NCBI GenBank assembly: GCA_025924755.1
Contig: JAICHT010000208.1
Coordinates: 1 to 6,571 of the forward strand
Direction: 5' to 3'
From: Chitinophagaceae bacterium
GTDB lineage: Bacteria; Bacteroidota; Bacteroidia; Chitinophagales; Chitinophagaceae
DNA length: 6,571 bases
Shown here one piece after another: positions 1 to 6,571 of this stretch. Below the pieces are notes generated by a model. It was not told the DNA's origin and did not search any database. It saw only the letters and a program-made list of their open reading frames with translations. Position 1 is the first letter of the stretch. Each line of letters opens with the position of its first letter. The position numbers and the translations under genes were made by a program.

Positions 1-1301
1 AAGAAACAGGTAAAAAACAATCCCATGGTTCCTATAAAAAAGCCTACTTCCCATATAGTTGGTGAATAGTACGGGCTCCATGAAGATGGCAGGTAATCCC
101 GATATATCGAAGTAACGATGATCACAAAACGTTCAAACCACATACCTACGTTCACCAATATAGATACAAAGAAGGTTACATATATACTCCGGCGCATTTT
201 ACGGAACCAGAATATTTGAGGTACTACCACGTTACAACTCATCATAATATAGTAGGCCCATCCATACGGACTAAATAGGTTTACCCTGTTCTGTCTGAAT
301 GCAAACCACTCGTACCGCGAACCGGAATACCATGCAATGAACAGCTCAGTTAAATAAGCAATACCTACAATAGAGCCTGTTAGCACAATTACTTTATTCA
401 TTACCTCAATATGCTCTGTGGTAATATAATCTTCCAGGTGTAATACTTTCCGGGTTACCAACAATAACGTTTGCACCATAGCAAATCCGGAAAAGATAGC
501 ACCGGCTACAAAGTATGGAGGGAAGATGGTAGTATGCCATCCAGGTATTACGGAAGTTGCAAAGTCAAAGGATACAATGGTGTGTACAGAAAGTACCAGG
601 GGCGTAGCCAATCCTGCCAATACCAAGGATAATGCTTCATGTCGCTGCCAGTGTTTGGTAGAACCTGTCCAACCGAAAGCGGTAATGCCATAAAACATTT
701 TTCTCCACTTCAATTTTGCGCGGTCTCTCAGAGTAGCCAAATCAGGAAGTAAACCACTATACCAAAATAGTAAGGATACCGTGAAATAAGTAGAGATGGC
801 GAATACGTCCCACAATAAAGGCGAATTGAAATTTACCCATAATGGCCCTCTTGAGTTGGGGTAGGGCATTACAAAGAACGCTACCCATACCCGGCCCATA
901 TGCCATATTGGAAACTGGCCGGCGCACATTACCGCAAAAATCGTCATAGCTTCGGCAGCGCGGTTTACACCAGTTCGCCATCCTTGCCTGAATAATAACA
1001 AGATTGCTGAAATCAGCGTACCGGCGTGACCGATACCTACCCACCATACGAAGTTGGTAATATCCCAACCCCATCCAATGGTTCGGTTCAGGTTCCACTG
1101 CCCGACACCATAAATGACTTCCCGGGTTACGGACACGATTCCAAATATCAATAGTAGAACAGAAATGATAAATCCTATCCACCAAAGCCTTGTAGGATTA
1201 CTTTCCACCGGGCGACAAATATCTTCTGTTACCTGGTGGTAATCTTTATTGCCGTCAACCAGTGGCGGTCTTACTTGCGATTCGTATCTAAGTGATGCCA
1301 T
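1..1301 (-). CDS. actC: ActC, NrfD-like quinol-binding membrane subunit of alternative complex III (3' end off window)
   Basis: Integral membrane subunit of ACIII, of the NrfD/PsrC family; in the known complexes it binds menaquinol next to the Fe-S subunit ActB. Read from the complement, the frame stays open for 433 codons from the ATG at 1301 to the window edge with no stop. I see about ten hydrophobic segments, roughly at residues 34-55, 74-96, 112-138, 155-178, 214-240, 254-276, 293-318, 337-357, 365-389 and 405 onward. The segment GIGHAGTLISAI (89-100 region) is typical of ActC. His124 (PIWHMGR) and Asp155 (LLWDVF) are plausible quinol-site or proton-path residues; this is inference from the family. 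The start is the first ATG after an in-frame TAA about 36 nt upstream, and no Shine-Dalgarno is evident. Family members are usually somewhat longer, so only the last few dozen residues should be missing. It follows actB by 128 nt and is probably co-transcribed. A 142-residue frame at 757-1185 on the same strand is only its shadow. Confidence 0.95.
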   Translation of the reverse strand, partial: MASLRYESQVRPPLVDGNKDYHQVTEDICRPVESNPTRLWWIGFIISVLLLIFGIVSVTREVIYGVGQWNLNRTIGWGWDITNFVWWVGIGHAGTLISAILLLFRQGWRTGVNRAAEAMTIFAVMCAGQFPIWHMGRVWVAFFVMPYPNSRGPLWVNFNSPLLWDVFAISTYFTVSLLFWYSGLLPDLATLRDRAKLKWRKMFYGITAFGWTGSTKHWQRHEALSLVLAGLATPLVLSVHTIVSFDFATSVIPGWHTTIFPPYFVAGAIFSGFAMVQTLLLVTRKVLHLEDYITTEHIEVMNKVIVLTGSIVGIAYLTELFIAWYSGSRYEWFAFRQNRVNLFSPYGWAYYIMMSCNVVVPQIFWFRKMRRSIYVTFFVSILVNVGMWFERFVIIVTSIYRDYLPSSWSPYYSPTIWEVGFFIGTMGLFFTCF

Positions 1302-1387
1302 AATTATTAACTTTAAGCTGCAAACACCTTGCTTTTAGCAGTATTCTTTTATATGATCCACTTTTACTTTCTGTTCAACTTTGCTGG

Positions 1388-1415
1388 GTAGCACTGTTTA
1401 CATGTCGTATGCTAC
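1388..1415 (-). repeat. Inverted repeat in the actB-actC gap
   Basis: On the transcribed strand GTAGCA and TGCTAC (6 bp, perfect) flank a 16-nt loop. It begins 14 nt after the actB stop codon and ends 86 nt before the actC start. No T-run follows, so it does not look like an intrinsic terminator. It could be a weak mRNA hairpin (processing or stability signal) or chance. The whole gap is 128 nt and contains no TAnnTTTG element. Confidence 0.35.
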
Positions 1416-1429
1416 GCTTCTTCTAACTT

Positions 1430-4400
1430 TTAACGGGTTTCCGTTTTGTTTTCCGACGGTACAGCATCAATTTTTCGTTGCTCTGCCTGTCCGGCCATAT
1501 TATCAATATCTTCTACTATTTCATCCGTATTCCTGATGCGGGCTAAATAGTTGATATTGGGTAATGTATGTAATTGCTCAATTACGTAAAACAGGCGCTG
1601 CGTATTCTCAGTTCTTATTTTTGAAACCGTACTGGTTTTATCGTTTACATTACTAAACACGATAGCGCTGGTAGGGCAGGCCTGCGCACAGGCGCTTTGC
1701 ACTTCATCGCCGCCTAAGGTGCGGTTTTCCAGTTTTGCTTTTAACTTACCTTCCTGTATGCGTTGTACACAGAAGGAGCATTTTTCCATAACGCCCCGGC
1801 TTCTTGTAGTTACATCCGGATTAAGCACCATGCGGGTCAAATCATCGTTCATTTCCAATACCACATCATTCAATTCTCCTACTCCTTTTTGATCCTGGTT
1901 GTTAGGAAAGCTGTCTGAACCGGTATAGTCTGCCCAGTTAAAACGACGTACTTTATATGGACAGTTATTGGCGCAATACCTTGTACCTACACAACGGTTG
2001 TAAACCATTTGGTTGAGGCCTTCTGAGTTGTGCATCGTTGCAGCAACAGGGCATACGTTTTCGCAAGGGGCATTATCGCAATGCTGGCACAGCATCGGCT
2101 GAAACACCACCGCTTTTAAATCATCCGGGCTTTTGTCATCACTTACAAAATAACGGTCAATGCGCAGCCAGTGCATTTCGTGTGCACGAAGTACTTCATT
2201 TTTACCCACCACCGGCACATTGTTTTCGGAATGGCAGGCTACTACGCAGGCACCGCAACCGATACAACTGTTCATATCAATGGACATACCCCATTTCAAC
2301 CCAGGTTGTATAAAGTCGCCATATAGCGTTCCTTCTTTACGAAAGTCTCCGGATTTATGTGCAAAGTCCTTAGTCAGTTCTTCTCTGAATTCTTTAAACT
2401 TATTGGGTTCTTTTTTAAAAGTTGCCAGCGTGGTTTCTCTTACCACTTCTGTTCTGCCTTCGTATGAATTATGAACCTGTGTCTGAGCAACTTTATAGGT
2501 GCCTATTGTTTTATCAGAAACATTTACATCTGTATAATAATCTATTGTGGTGCCATTAAAGCGAACAAACGGAAAAACATTCTGTCCAACTCCGTAAGAA
2601 GCTTTGCCATAGGCAGCATTTCGGCCATAACCCAATGCCACAGCTACGGTATTAGCATCCATACCGGGTATTACCAGCACCGGCAGCGTTACTTTTTTAT
2701 TTCCTACTGCTAACTCAATGGTCGGCTTATCGCGGTAATACTCATAATTTACATCCAGCTTAATACCCAGTTGGCTTGCCTTCGCTAACGATATCATGGC
2801 AAAGTTGTCCCAAGTTGCTTTGCTGATCGGGTCTGGAAGTTCTAATAACCATGGATTACCGGATTGCTTGCCGGCAGCCATTGCTACGCTTTGATAAATA
2901 ACCAGTTCGTTCGCACCACCTTTTTTAGCAGTTCCCAACTTTGAAACTGCACCCGCCACACCGCTGCTAACAAAGCCAGATGCAGCCGTATTAGTAGTGT
3001 TTGCCGCATTTCCGGTAGTAGTGCCTGCTACATTTTCCAACACTCCATTTTGCAGAGCACTATCGAAAGCATGCAAAGAGCCCAACCTTCCAGTCCAGTA
3101 TTGTTTATAAAAAGTTTCGTAATCCGTATTATTCCCGCTCCATTTTAATAGGGCAGTTTGGAAAGGCCGTGTTTTAAATAATGGGTTGATAGTAGGTTGG
3201 ATAAAACTGATATATCCTGCTTTTGGTTCTGCATCCCCCCAGCTTTCCAGGTAATGATGTGTAGGCACAGAATAGTTACACAGTTCCGTAGTCTCATCCA
3301 TTTTTTGATTAAAAGAAATAGACAGCTTTACCTTTTTCAATGCATTTTTAAAACGATCTGCATCAAAATAATCGTAAGCAGGGTTGGCATCATGTAGCAA
3401 TAGTGCACCTACCTGGCCTGCTTCCATAGCACTCACCAGCGCTACCATATCTGCATCAATACCTTGTTTTAATAAGGTGGGTTGTGCCCAGTTAATGGTA
3501 TTTCCATTTGCGCCTATTGCATTATTGATAGCGTTTACTACCATTTGTACATTAGGATCGTTGCTGCCGCAAACTACCAGGGCCGAACCAGTATGAGCTT
3601 TTAAATCGGCCGCTGCTTTCTGTATTCCCTTGCTCAACTTGGCATCAGCTATATTAGAAGATACTCCAGTACCACCAACCGCTGCATATAAAGCCATAGC
3701 CACAGCGCCTGTATCGGAAGGACGATGGGTATACCGCTCATCCGCATTGGCACCGGTCATGCTTAAATAACTTTCAAATTGGTAGTGCTTACTCATAGTT
3801 GGGTTCGCCTCATTAATCTTTCTTCCAGATGCATATTGGCGTGCAAACTCAACCGGATTTATCCAAGTACCTAAAAAGTCAGCTCCAAGGCTTACAACTA
3901 CCGCAGCTTTATCAAACTGGTAAGAAGGAATAGCCCGCTTGCCGTGAGTAGCTTCATTTGCCAGCAGCATACCGCTGTTTGATATAGCATCATATTGTAC
4001 ATGCCGGCTTCCGGGATATTTACCCAAAAATTGGGTAATAACCTGGTTAGTAGAGGGAGAAACTATAGTACTTGTAAGCAACACTACTGAGCCTCCGCCT
4101 AAGCCGGTTAACGCATTGCCTACCATTCTGTCTAACTGGTCGTAGGTTGGGATCTCCTGAAATTTACCGGAACCTGTTCTTTGTTTAGGATTGGTTAAGC
4201 GATAGGTATCGTATAAGTCTAAAACAGAAGCCTGTGCACGGGGAGAAGTTCCTCCTTTAGTATACGAACAAAGACTATTGCCTTCAATTTTAATTGGGCG
4301 GCCGTCTCTTACCTTAGCTAGTACCGGCAGCACTTCGCCATCCTGTACAAAAGTGGTTGCATAGTATTTTGCTACACCCGGAATTACATTCTCAGGTTTG

Positions 4401-4636
4401 TTTACGTAAGGAATTGCCTTTCTTACCGGCATTTCGCAGCTGGCAGCAAGCGTAGCAGCCGCAGTGCTAAAGCCAAGGTATTTTAAAAAGTCTCTACGTG
4501 GAGATTTTGCATCTAGCCAACCTTTGCCATCGCTGTCTTCAAAAGGCAACTCTTCATTAAACTCATTCTGCACTTGCTTTTGAAAACGTTCATTATCATT
4601 AAGTTCAGCGAAGCTCTGCCAATACTTTTTTTCCAT
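1430..4636 (-). CDS. actB: ActB, molybdoenzyme-like Fe-S subunit of alternative complex III
   Basis: A 1068-residue peripheral subunit facing the periplasm; it takes electrons from quinol bound at ActC and passes them through Fe-S clusters to the ActA hemes. Domains in order: an extended Tat-type leader (residues 1-66) with SPRRDFLK at 45-52 and a short hydrophobic stretch; a molybdopterin-oxidoreductase-like region (about 70-740), which in characterised ACIII holds no Mo cofactor; and a ferredoxin-like region with four Cys motifs. The Cys positions are 791/794/797/801, 850/853/858/862, 882/888/892 (Thr885 where a fourth Cys would be) and 953/956/983/987. This suggests three [4Fe-4S] clusters and one [3Fe-4S], as inferred from the PsrB-type layout. 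Cys67 directly follows the leader (LAASC) and might be lipidated. Residues 527-565 are a Thr/Ala/Asn/Gly-rich low-complexity stretch. ATG at 4636 is supported by the conserved N-terminal YWQSFAEL segment of this leader type. It lies 79 nt after actA and 128 nt before actC, and no frameshift is seen. Confidence 0.96.
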   Translation of the reverse strand: MEKKYWQSFAELNDNERFQKQVQNEFNEELPFEDSDGKGWLDAKSPRRDFLKYLGFSTAAATLAASCEMPVRKAIPYVNKPENVIPGVAKYYATTFVQDGEVLPVLAKVRDGRPIKIEGNSLCSYTKGGTSPRAQASVLDLYDTYRLTNPKQRTGSGKFQEIPTYDQLDRMVGNALTGLGGGSVVLLTSTIVSPSTNQVITQFLGKYPGSRHVQYDAISNSGMLLANEATHGKRAIPSYQFDKAAVVVSLGADFLGTWINPVEFARQYASGRKINEANPTMSKHYQFESYLSMTGANADERYTHRPSDTGAVAMALYAAVGGTGVSSNIADAKLSKGIQKAAADLKAHTGSALVVCGSNDPNVQMVVNAINNAIGANGNTINWAQPTLLKQGIDADMVALVSAMEAGQVGALLLHDANPAYDYFDADRFKNALKKVKLSISFNQKMDETTELCNYSVPTHHYLESWGDAEPKAGYISFIQPTINPLFKTRPFQTALLKWSGNNTDYETFYKQYWTGRLGSLHAFDSALQNGVLENVAGTTTGNAANTTNTAASGFVSSGVAGAVSKLGTAKKGGANELVIYQSVAMAAGKQSGNPWLLELPDPISKATWDNFAMISLAKASQLGIKLDVNYEYYRDKPTIELAVGNKKVTLPVLVIPGMDANTVAVALGYGRNAAYGKASYGVGQNVFPFVRFNGTTIDYYTDVNVSDKTIGTYKVAQTQVHNSYEGRTEVVRETTLATFKKEPNKFKEFREELTKDFAHKSGDFRKEGTLYGDFIQPGLKWGMSIDMNSCIGCGACVVACHSENNVPVVGKNEVLRAHEMHWLRIDRYFVSDDKSPDDLKAVVFQPMLCQHCDNAPCENVCPVAATMHNSEGLNQMVYNRCVGTRYCANNCPYKVRRFNWADYTGSDSFPNNQDQKGVGELNDVVLEMNDDLTRMVLNPDVTTRSRGVMEKCSFCVQRIQEGKLKAKLENRTLGGDEVQSACAQACPTSAIVFSNVNDKTSTVSKIRTENTQRLFYVIEQLHTLPNINYLARIRNTDEIVEDIDNMAGQAEQRKIDAVPSENKTETR

Positions 4637-4651
4637 AATTATATAAGCGTT

Positions 4652-4678
4652 GGAGTGGTTGTCGTTCTTTCCACTTCC
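4652..4678 (-). repeat. Inverted repeat just upstream of actB
   Basis: On the transcribed strand GGAAGTGG and CCACTCC can pair (7 bp with one bulged A) around a 12-nt loop, ending 15 nt before the actB ATG. There is no T-run after it, so it is not an intrinsic terminator. It sits in the 79-nt actA-actB gap and its 5' arm overlaps the purine-rich AGAGGAAG. It may affect translation start or mRNA processing, but this is inference, and chance pairing is possible. Confidence 0.35.
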
Positions 4679-4715
4679 TCTTTATTTAGAAAATCGGTCT
4701 GTCTGACTTTAATTT

Positions 4716-6002
4716 TTAGTAGTGACATTTTTGACATTCTGTACCACCAATATCCTTTACAGTTACGCTATCCATCTTACCGTTTTTAAGATCGTTATGG
4801 AACTTTTCGTATATGCTGTAAAATTTATTACCACTGCTGTCTTTTTTATTGTAGAAGTCAACTTTTGATTCGCGGTGACAGTTGATACACCAACCCATGC
4901 TTAATTTAGCAAACTGCCTTACTTCGTCCATTTCCTGTATAGGTCCATGGCAGGTTTGGCATTGCACCTTTCCAGCTCTTACGTGTTGTGAGTGGTTAAA
5001 GTACACATGGTCGGGCAGGTTATGAATTTTAACCCATGCTATCGGCTTAGCTTTAGATGGATCCCATACGGCGCCAGGCCCCGGTTTGAAACCTGTATAG
5101 CTGTATAGCTTCTGAATTTCAGCCGTACCATTAATTTCATTATGATCTTCATCATACAATTTCGGACCTTTTTCGTAGGTATTAATTGCTTTATGACAAT
5201 TCATACAAATGTTGAGCGAAGGTATAGCAGCATGTTTGCTTTCCCATGCATTACCGTGGCAGTACAGGCAATTAATTTGGTTAACGCCTGCGTGTACTTT
5301 ATGCGAATAATAAATAGGTTGCTTGGGCTGATATCCTTCCTGACGGCCTAAACCAATAGCGCCCTTGCCTACAAAATAACCACCCACTATAAATAAGAGT
5401 ATGGCTACAAAAGCTATATAAATTTTATTGCGGTAAAAAGGAACAGCTTCCGGACGAACAATGTTTTCTTTATCATCCGACAGCTTTTTAAGACTGCTGT
5501 TTACCTGCATCAATATGAAAGCTACAATGGCTAATACTAAAGAAACAATACCGAATATTAGTCCGCCATTACCAGATTGCTGCTCTCCAGCTGCAGCTTT
5601 ATCGCCGCTAGGTTCGCCGCCGGTGGTTGCACCTTTTGCTTTATCTGATGCCGATGTATTAATATAAGAAACAATGGCATCAATTTGCGGATCGGTTAAC
5701 TGCGGAAACGGTGTCATCAAAGCCCCGTATTGCGCTTTTAACCCCTGCGTGTAGGCATTGCTTGCCATATAACCCGGAGGGTTGTGCACCCATTTATACA
5801 ATTCTTTACGATCGCTCCACGGCCCCCTGCTTTCCAAACCTTCCAGCGCCGGCCCTACTACTACTTTATCTACCGCATGGCAGCTTTGGCAATTAGCCTG
5901 GAACAACTGTTTCCCGTCCTGAGCTAAAACAGTAGTATATGATATAAAAAAAAGAAATCCGATCAGTGCAACTCTCTTCGCAATAGGCTTTAAAAAAATC
6001 AT
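4716..6002 (-). CDS. actA: ActA, hexaheme cytochrome c subunit of alternative complex III (monoheme domain fused to pentaheme domain)
   Basis: Multiheme c-type cytochrome that accepts electrons from ActB and delivers them to a terminal oxidase or cytochrome c. I choose the ATG at 6002 (428 residues): it gives a clean signal peptide (MIFLKPIAKRVALI... with likely cleavage after VLA, residue 27). The longer frame from 6050 begins with TTG, lies on a promoter-like element, and would put 16 polar residues before the signal. Residues 28-120 form a class I cytochrome c domain (CQSCH at 38-42, likely Met96 as distal ligand in GALMTPFPQLT). A Gly/Ala/Ser-rich linker leads to helix 1 (147-167), a charged cytoplasmic loop, and helix 2 (194-212). 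The C-terminal domain has five CXXCH motifs at 245-249, 266-270, 348-352, 372-376 and 423-427, the last ending one residue before the C-terminus. This topology leaves both heme domains in the periplasm. First gene of the operon, 79 nt before actB. Alternative name: quinol:cytochrome c oxidoreductase pentaheme subunit. Confidence 0.94.
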   Translation of the reverse strand: MIFLKPIAKRVALIGFLFFISYTTVLAQDGKQLFQANCQSCHAVDKVVVGPALEGLESRGPWSDRKELYKWVHNPPGYMASNAYTQGLKAQYGALMTPFPQLTDPQIDAIVSYINTSASDKAKGATTGGEPSGDKAAAGEQQSGNGGLIFGIVSLVLAIVAFILMQVNSSLKKLSDDKENIVRPEAVPFYRNKIYIAFVAILLFIVGGYFVGKGAIGLGRQEGYQPKQPIYYSHKVHAGVNQINCLYCHGNAWESKHAAIPSLNICMNCHKAINTYEKGPKLYDEDHNEINGTAEIQKLYSYTGFKPGPGAVWDPSKAKPIAWVKIHNLPDHVYFNHSQHVRAGKVQCQTCHGPIQEMDEVRQFAKLSMGWCINCHRESKVDFYNKKDSSGNKFYSIYEKFHNDLKNGKMDSVTVKDIGGTECQKCHY

Positions 6003-6047
6003 AGATTCTTTGGGATCTAAAATGTGGAAAATTTCCTGAATTGGCAG

Positions 6048-6055
6048 CAAAAATA
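6048..6055 (-). promoter_or_regulatory. Putative Bacteroidota -7 promoter element for the act operon
   Basis: The minus strand reads TATTTTTG, a full match to the Bacteroidota sigma-A -7 consensus TAnnTTTG. It lies about 45 nt upstream of the actA ATG, which would give a leader of about 40 nt. The upstream -33 box is weak: a TTTG at 6070-6073 is only 14 nt away, shorter than the usual spacing of about 19. In AT-rich DNA such a match can occur by chance. Confidence 0.4.
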
Positions 6056-6196
6056 TGACAGGAATTTTACAAATCGCTAACAGAATAAAATTTTTTTTAG
6101 TTCAGTACTCAATTGCATTTCAACCACTTTTAAAATTTATTCTTCAAAAGTAACTAGCAATTTATTTGTTTGTCTCATTTTTTCTTTCTGTGGAAA

Positions 6197-6240
6197 ACTA
6201 TAAAACCTTTTATCATTAATGGTTTTACTTTACTATAAAA
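6197..6240. repeat. Direct and inverted repeat cluster upstream of purN
   Basis: ACTATAAAA occurs twice (6197-6205 and 6232-6240, 35 nt start to start). Between and overlapping them, TAAAACC (6201-6207) and GGTTTTA (6221-6227) form a 7-bp inverted repeat with a 13-nt spacer. This symmetry resembles an operator or a small hairpin, but the AT-rich background makes chance plausible. It ends 107 nt before the purN ATG and is about 195 nt from the actA start. Confidence 0.3.
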
Positions 6241-6347
6241 GAGGCATAATACTTACCAAATCCTTTTCCTTTTTTATAAAGCGGCAGAGTATTTTATGGC
6301 TGATAGGCGGCCTTACCCTACATTGCAAGCATTATCGAAATATTATT

Positions 6348-6571
6348 ATGAATGCTCACCAAACACCTGGAGATCGTTACCCTGAAGATTTTTCAAAGTC
6401 CACCGCTTTTCATATAGCTATTTTCGCTTCGGGTGCCGGAAGCAATGCCCAACAAATTATTTCGTATTTTAAAAACGCATCCTCGGTACATATTTCTTTG
6501 ATTGTATGCAACAAACCCGGCGCCGGTGTATTGGCTATTGCAGAAAAAGAAAACATTCCCACCCTCATTAT
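6348..6571 (+). CDS. purN: Phosphoribosylglycinamide formyltransferase PurN (3' end off window)
   Basis: Cytosolic enzyme of de novo purine synthesis; it transfers a formyl group from 10-formyltetrahydrofolate to glycinamide ribonucleotide (GAR). Only the first 74 codons are present. The segment HIAIFASGAGSNAQQI (residues 22-36) is the first beta strand and the GAR phosphate-binding loop (G29-A-G-S-N33). LIVCNKPGAGVLAIAEKENIPT (51-72) matches the second strand and following helix of the family. The catalytic Asn, His and Asp lie beyond the window edge. The start is the only in-frame ATG ahead of the conserved core and gives about 21 residues before it, longer than the usual few residues; no Shine-Dalgarno is evident. 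It is transcribed away from the act operon, with no functional tie visible. Confidence 0.9.
   Translation, partial: MNAHQTPGDRYPEDFSKSTAFHIAIFASGAGSNAQQIISYFKNASSVHISLIVCNKPGAGVLAIAEKENIPTLI

Larger units (their letters stand above)
6003..6347. other. Divergent AT-rich intergenic region between actA and purN
   Basis: These 345 nt contain no credible gene: frames are short and the composition is strongly AT-rich with long T and A runs (for example around 6089-6100). It must carry the control sites of both divergent genes. On the actA side a -7 type element is visible; on the purN side I found no TAnnTTTG match. A 7-bp inverted repeat and a 9-bp direct repeat lie at 6197-6240. No terminator is expected in a divergent arrangement, and none is seen. 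Confidence 0.7.

Noticed and set aside
757..1185. A 142-residue minus-strand open frame
   Set aside because: It lies fully inside actC in another frame, has no recognisable family traits, and actC is continuous and clearly coding here.
2038..3596. Several plus-strand open frames of 66-104 residues
   Set aside because: All are antisense to actB, with no start context or protein-like features; they are shadows of the long coding frame.
4574..5896. Plus-strand open frames of 61-71 residues opposite actA and the actA-actB gap
   Set aside because: They are antisense to heme-binding coding sequence. Apparent Cys and His residues come from the complement, not from a real motif.
6003..6050. A longer ActA reading frame starting at 6050
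   Set aside because: Its first codon is TTG, it overlaps a promoter-like element, and it puts 16 polar residues before a typical signal peptide. The ATG at 6002 fits better.
6296..6385. A 29-codon plus-strand ATG frame overlapping the start of purN (possible upstream ORF)
   Set aside because: It has no ribosome-binding site or recognisable product and is short enough to be chance. It would matter only if conserved in relatives.

Overview
The window reads as chromosomal DNA of a member of the Bacteroidota, most like Chitinophagaceae or relatives. This rests on protein character, AT-rich gaps without clear Shine-Dalgarno sites, and a Bacteroidota-type TAnnTTTG promoter element. No species call is possible from the sequence alone.

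Almost all of it (1-6002, minus strand) is the 5' part of an alternative complex III (ACIII) operon, in the order actA, actB, actC. ACIII is the quinol:cytochrome c (or quinol:oxidase) oxidoreductase that replaces the bc1 complex in many bacteria. ActC, a ten-helix NrfD-like protein, forms the quinol site. ActB, a Tat-exported protein with a molybdoenzyme-like part and a four-motif Fe-S part, takes electrons from quinol. ActA, a multiheme cytochrome c, passes them on to a terminal oxidase or a soluble carrier. Here ActA carries an extra N-terminal monoheme cytochrome domain, so one polypeptide has six CXXCH motifs. actC runs off the left edge about at its last helix. The rest of the operon (actD, E, F and often oxidase genes in this phylum) would lie beyond position 1.

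The intercistronic gaps are 79 nt (actA-actB) and 128 nt (actB-actC). Neither shows a convincing promoter, and each holds a small inverted repeat. A 345-nt AT-rich divergent region (6003-6347) separates actA from the start of purN (plus strand, 6348 to the right edge), a purine biosynthesis gene with no evident link to respiration.

I found no IS element, CRISPR array, RNA gene or unknown defence-like system. The region looks like ordinary core metabolism. The points worth checking are details of the ACIII proteins and of the gaps.
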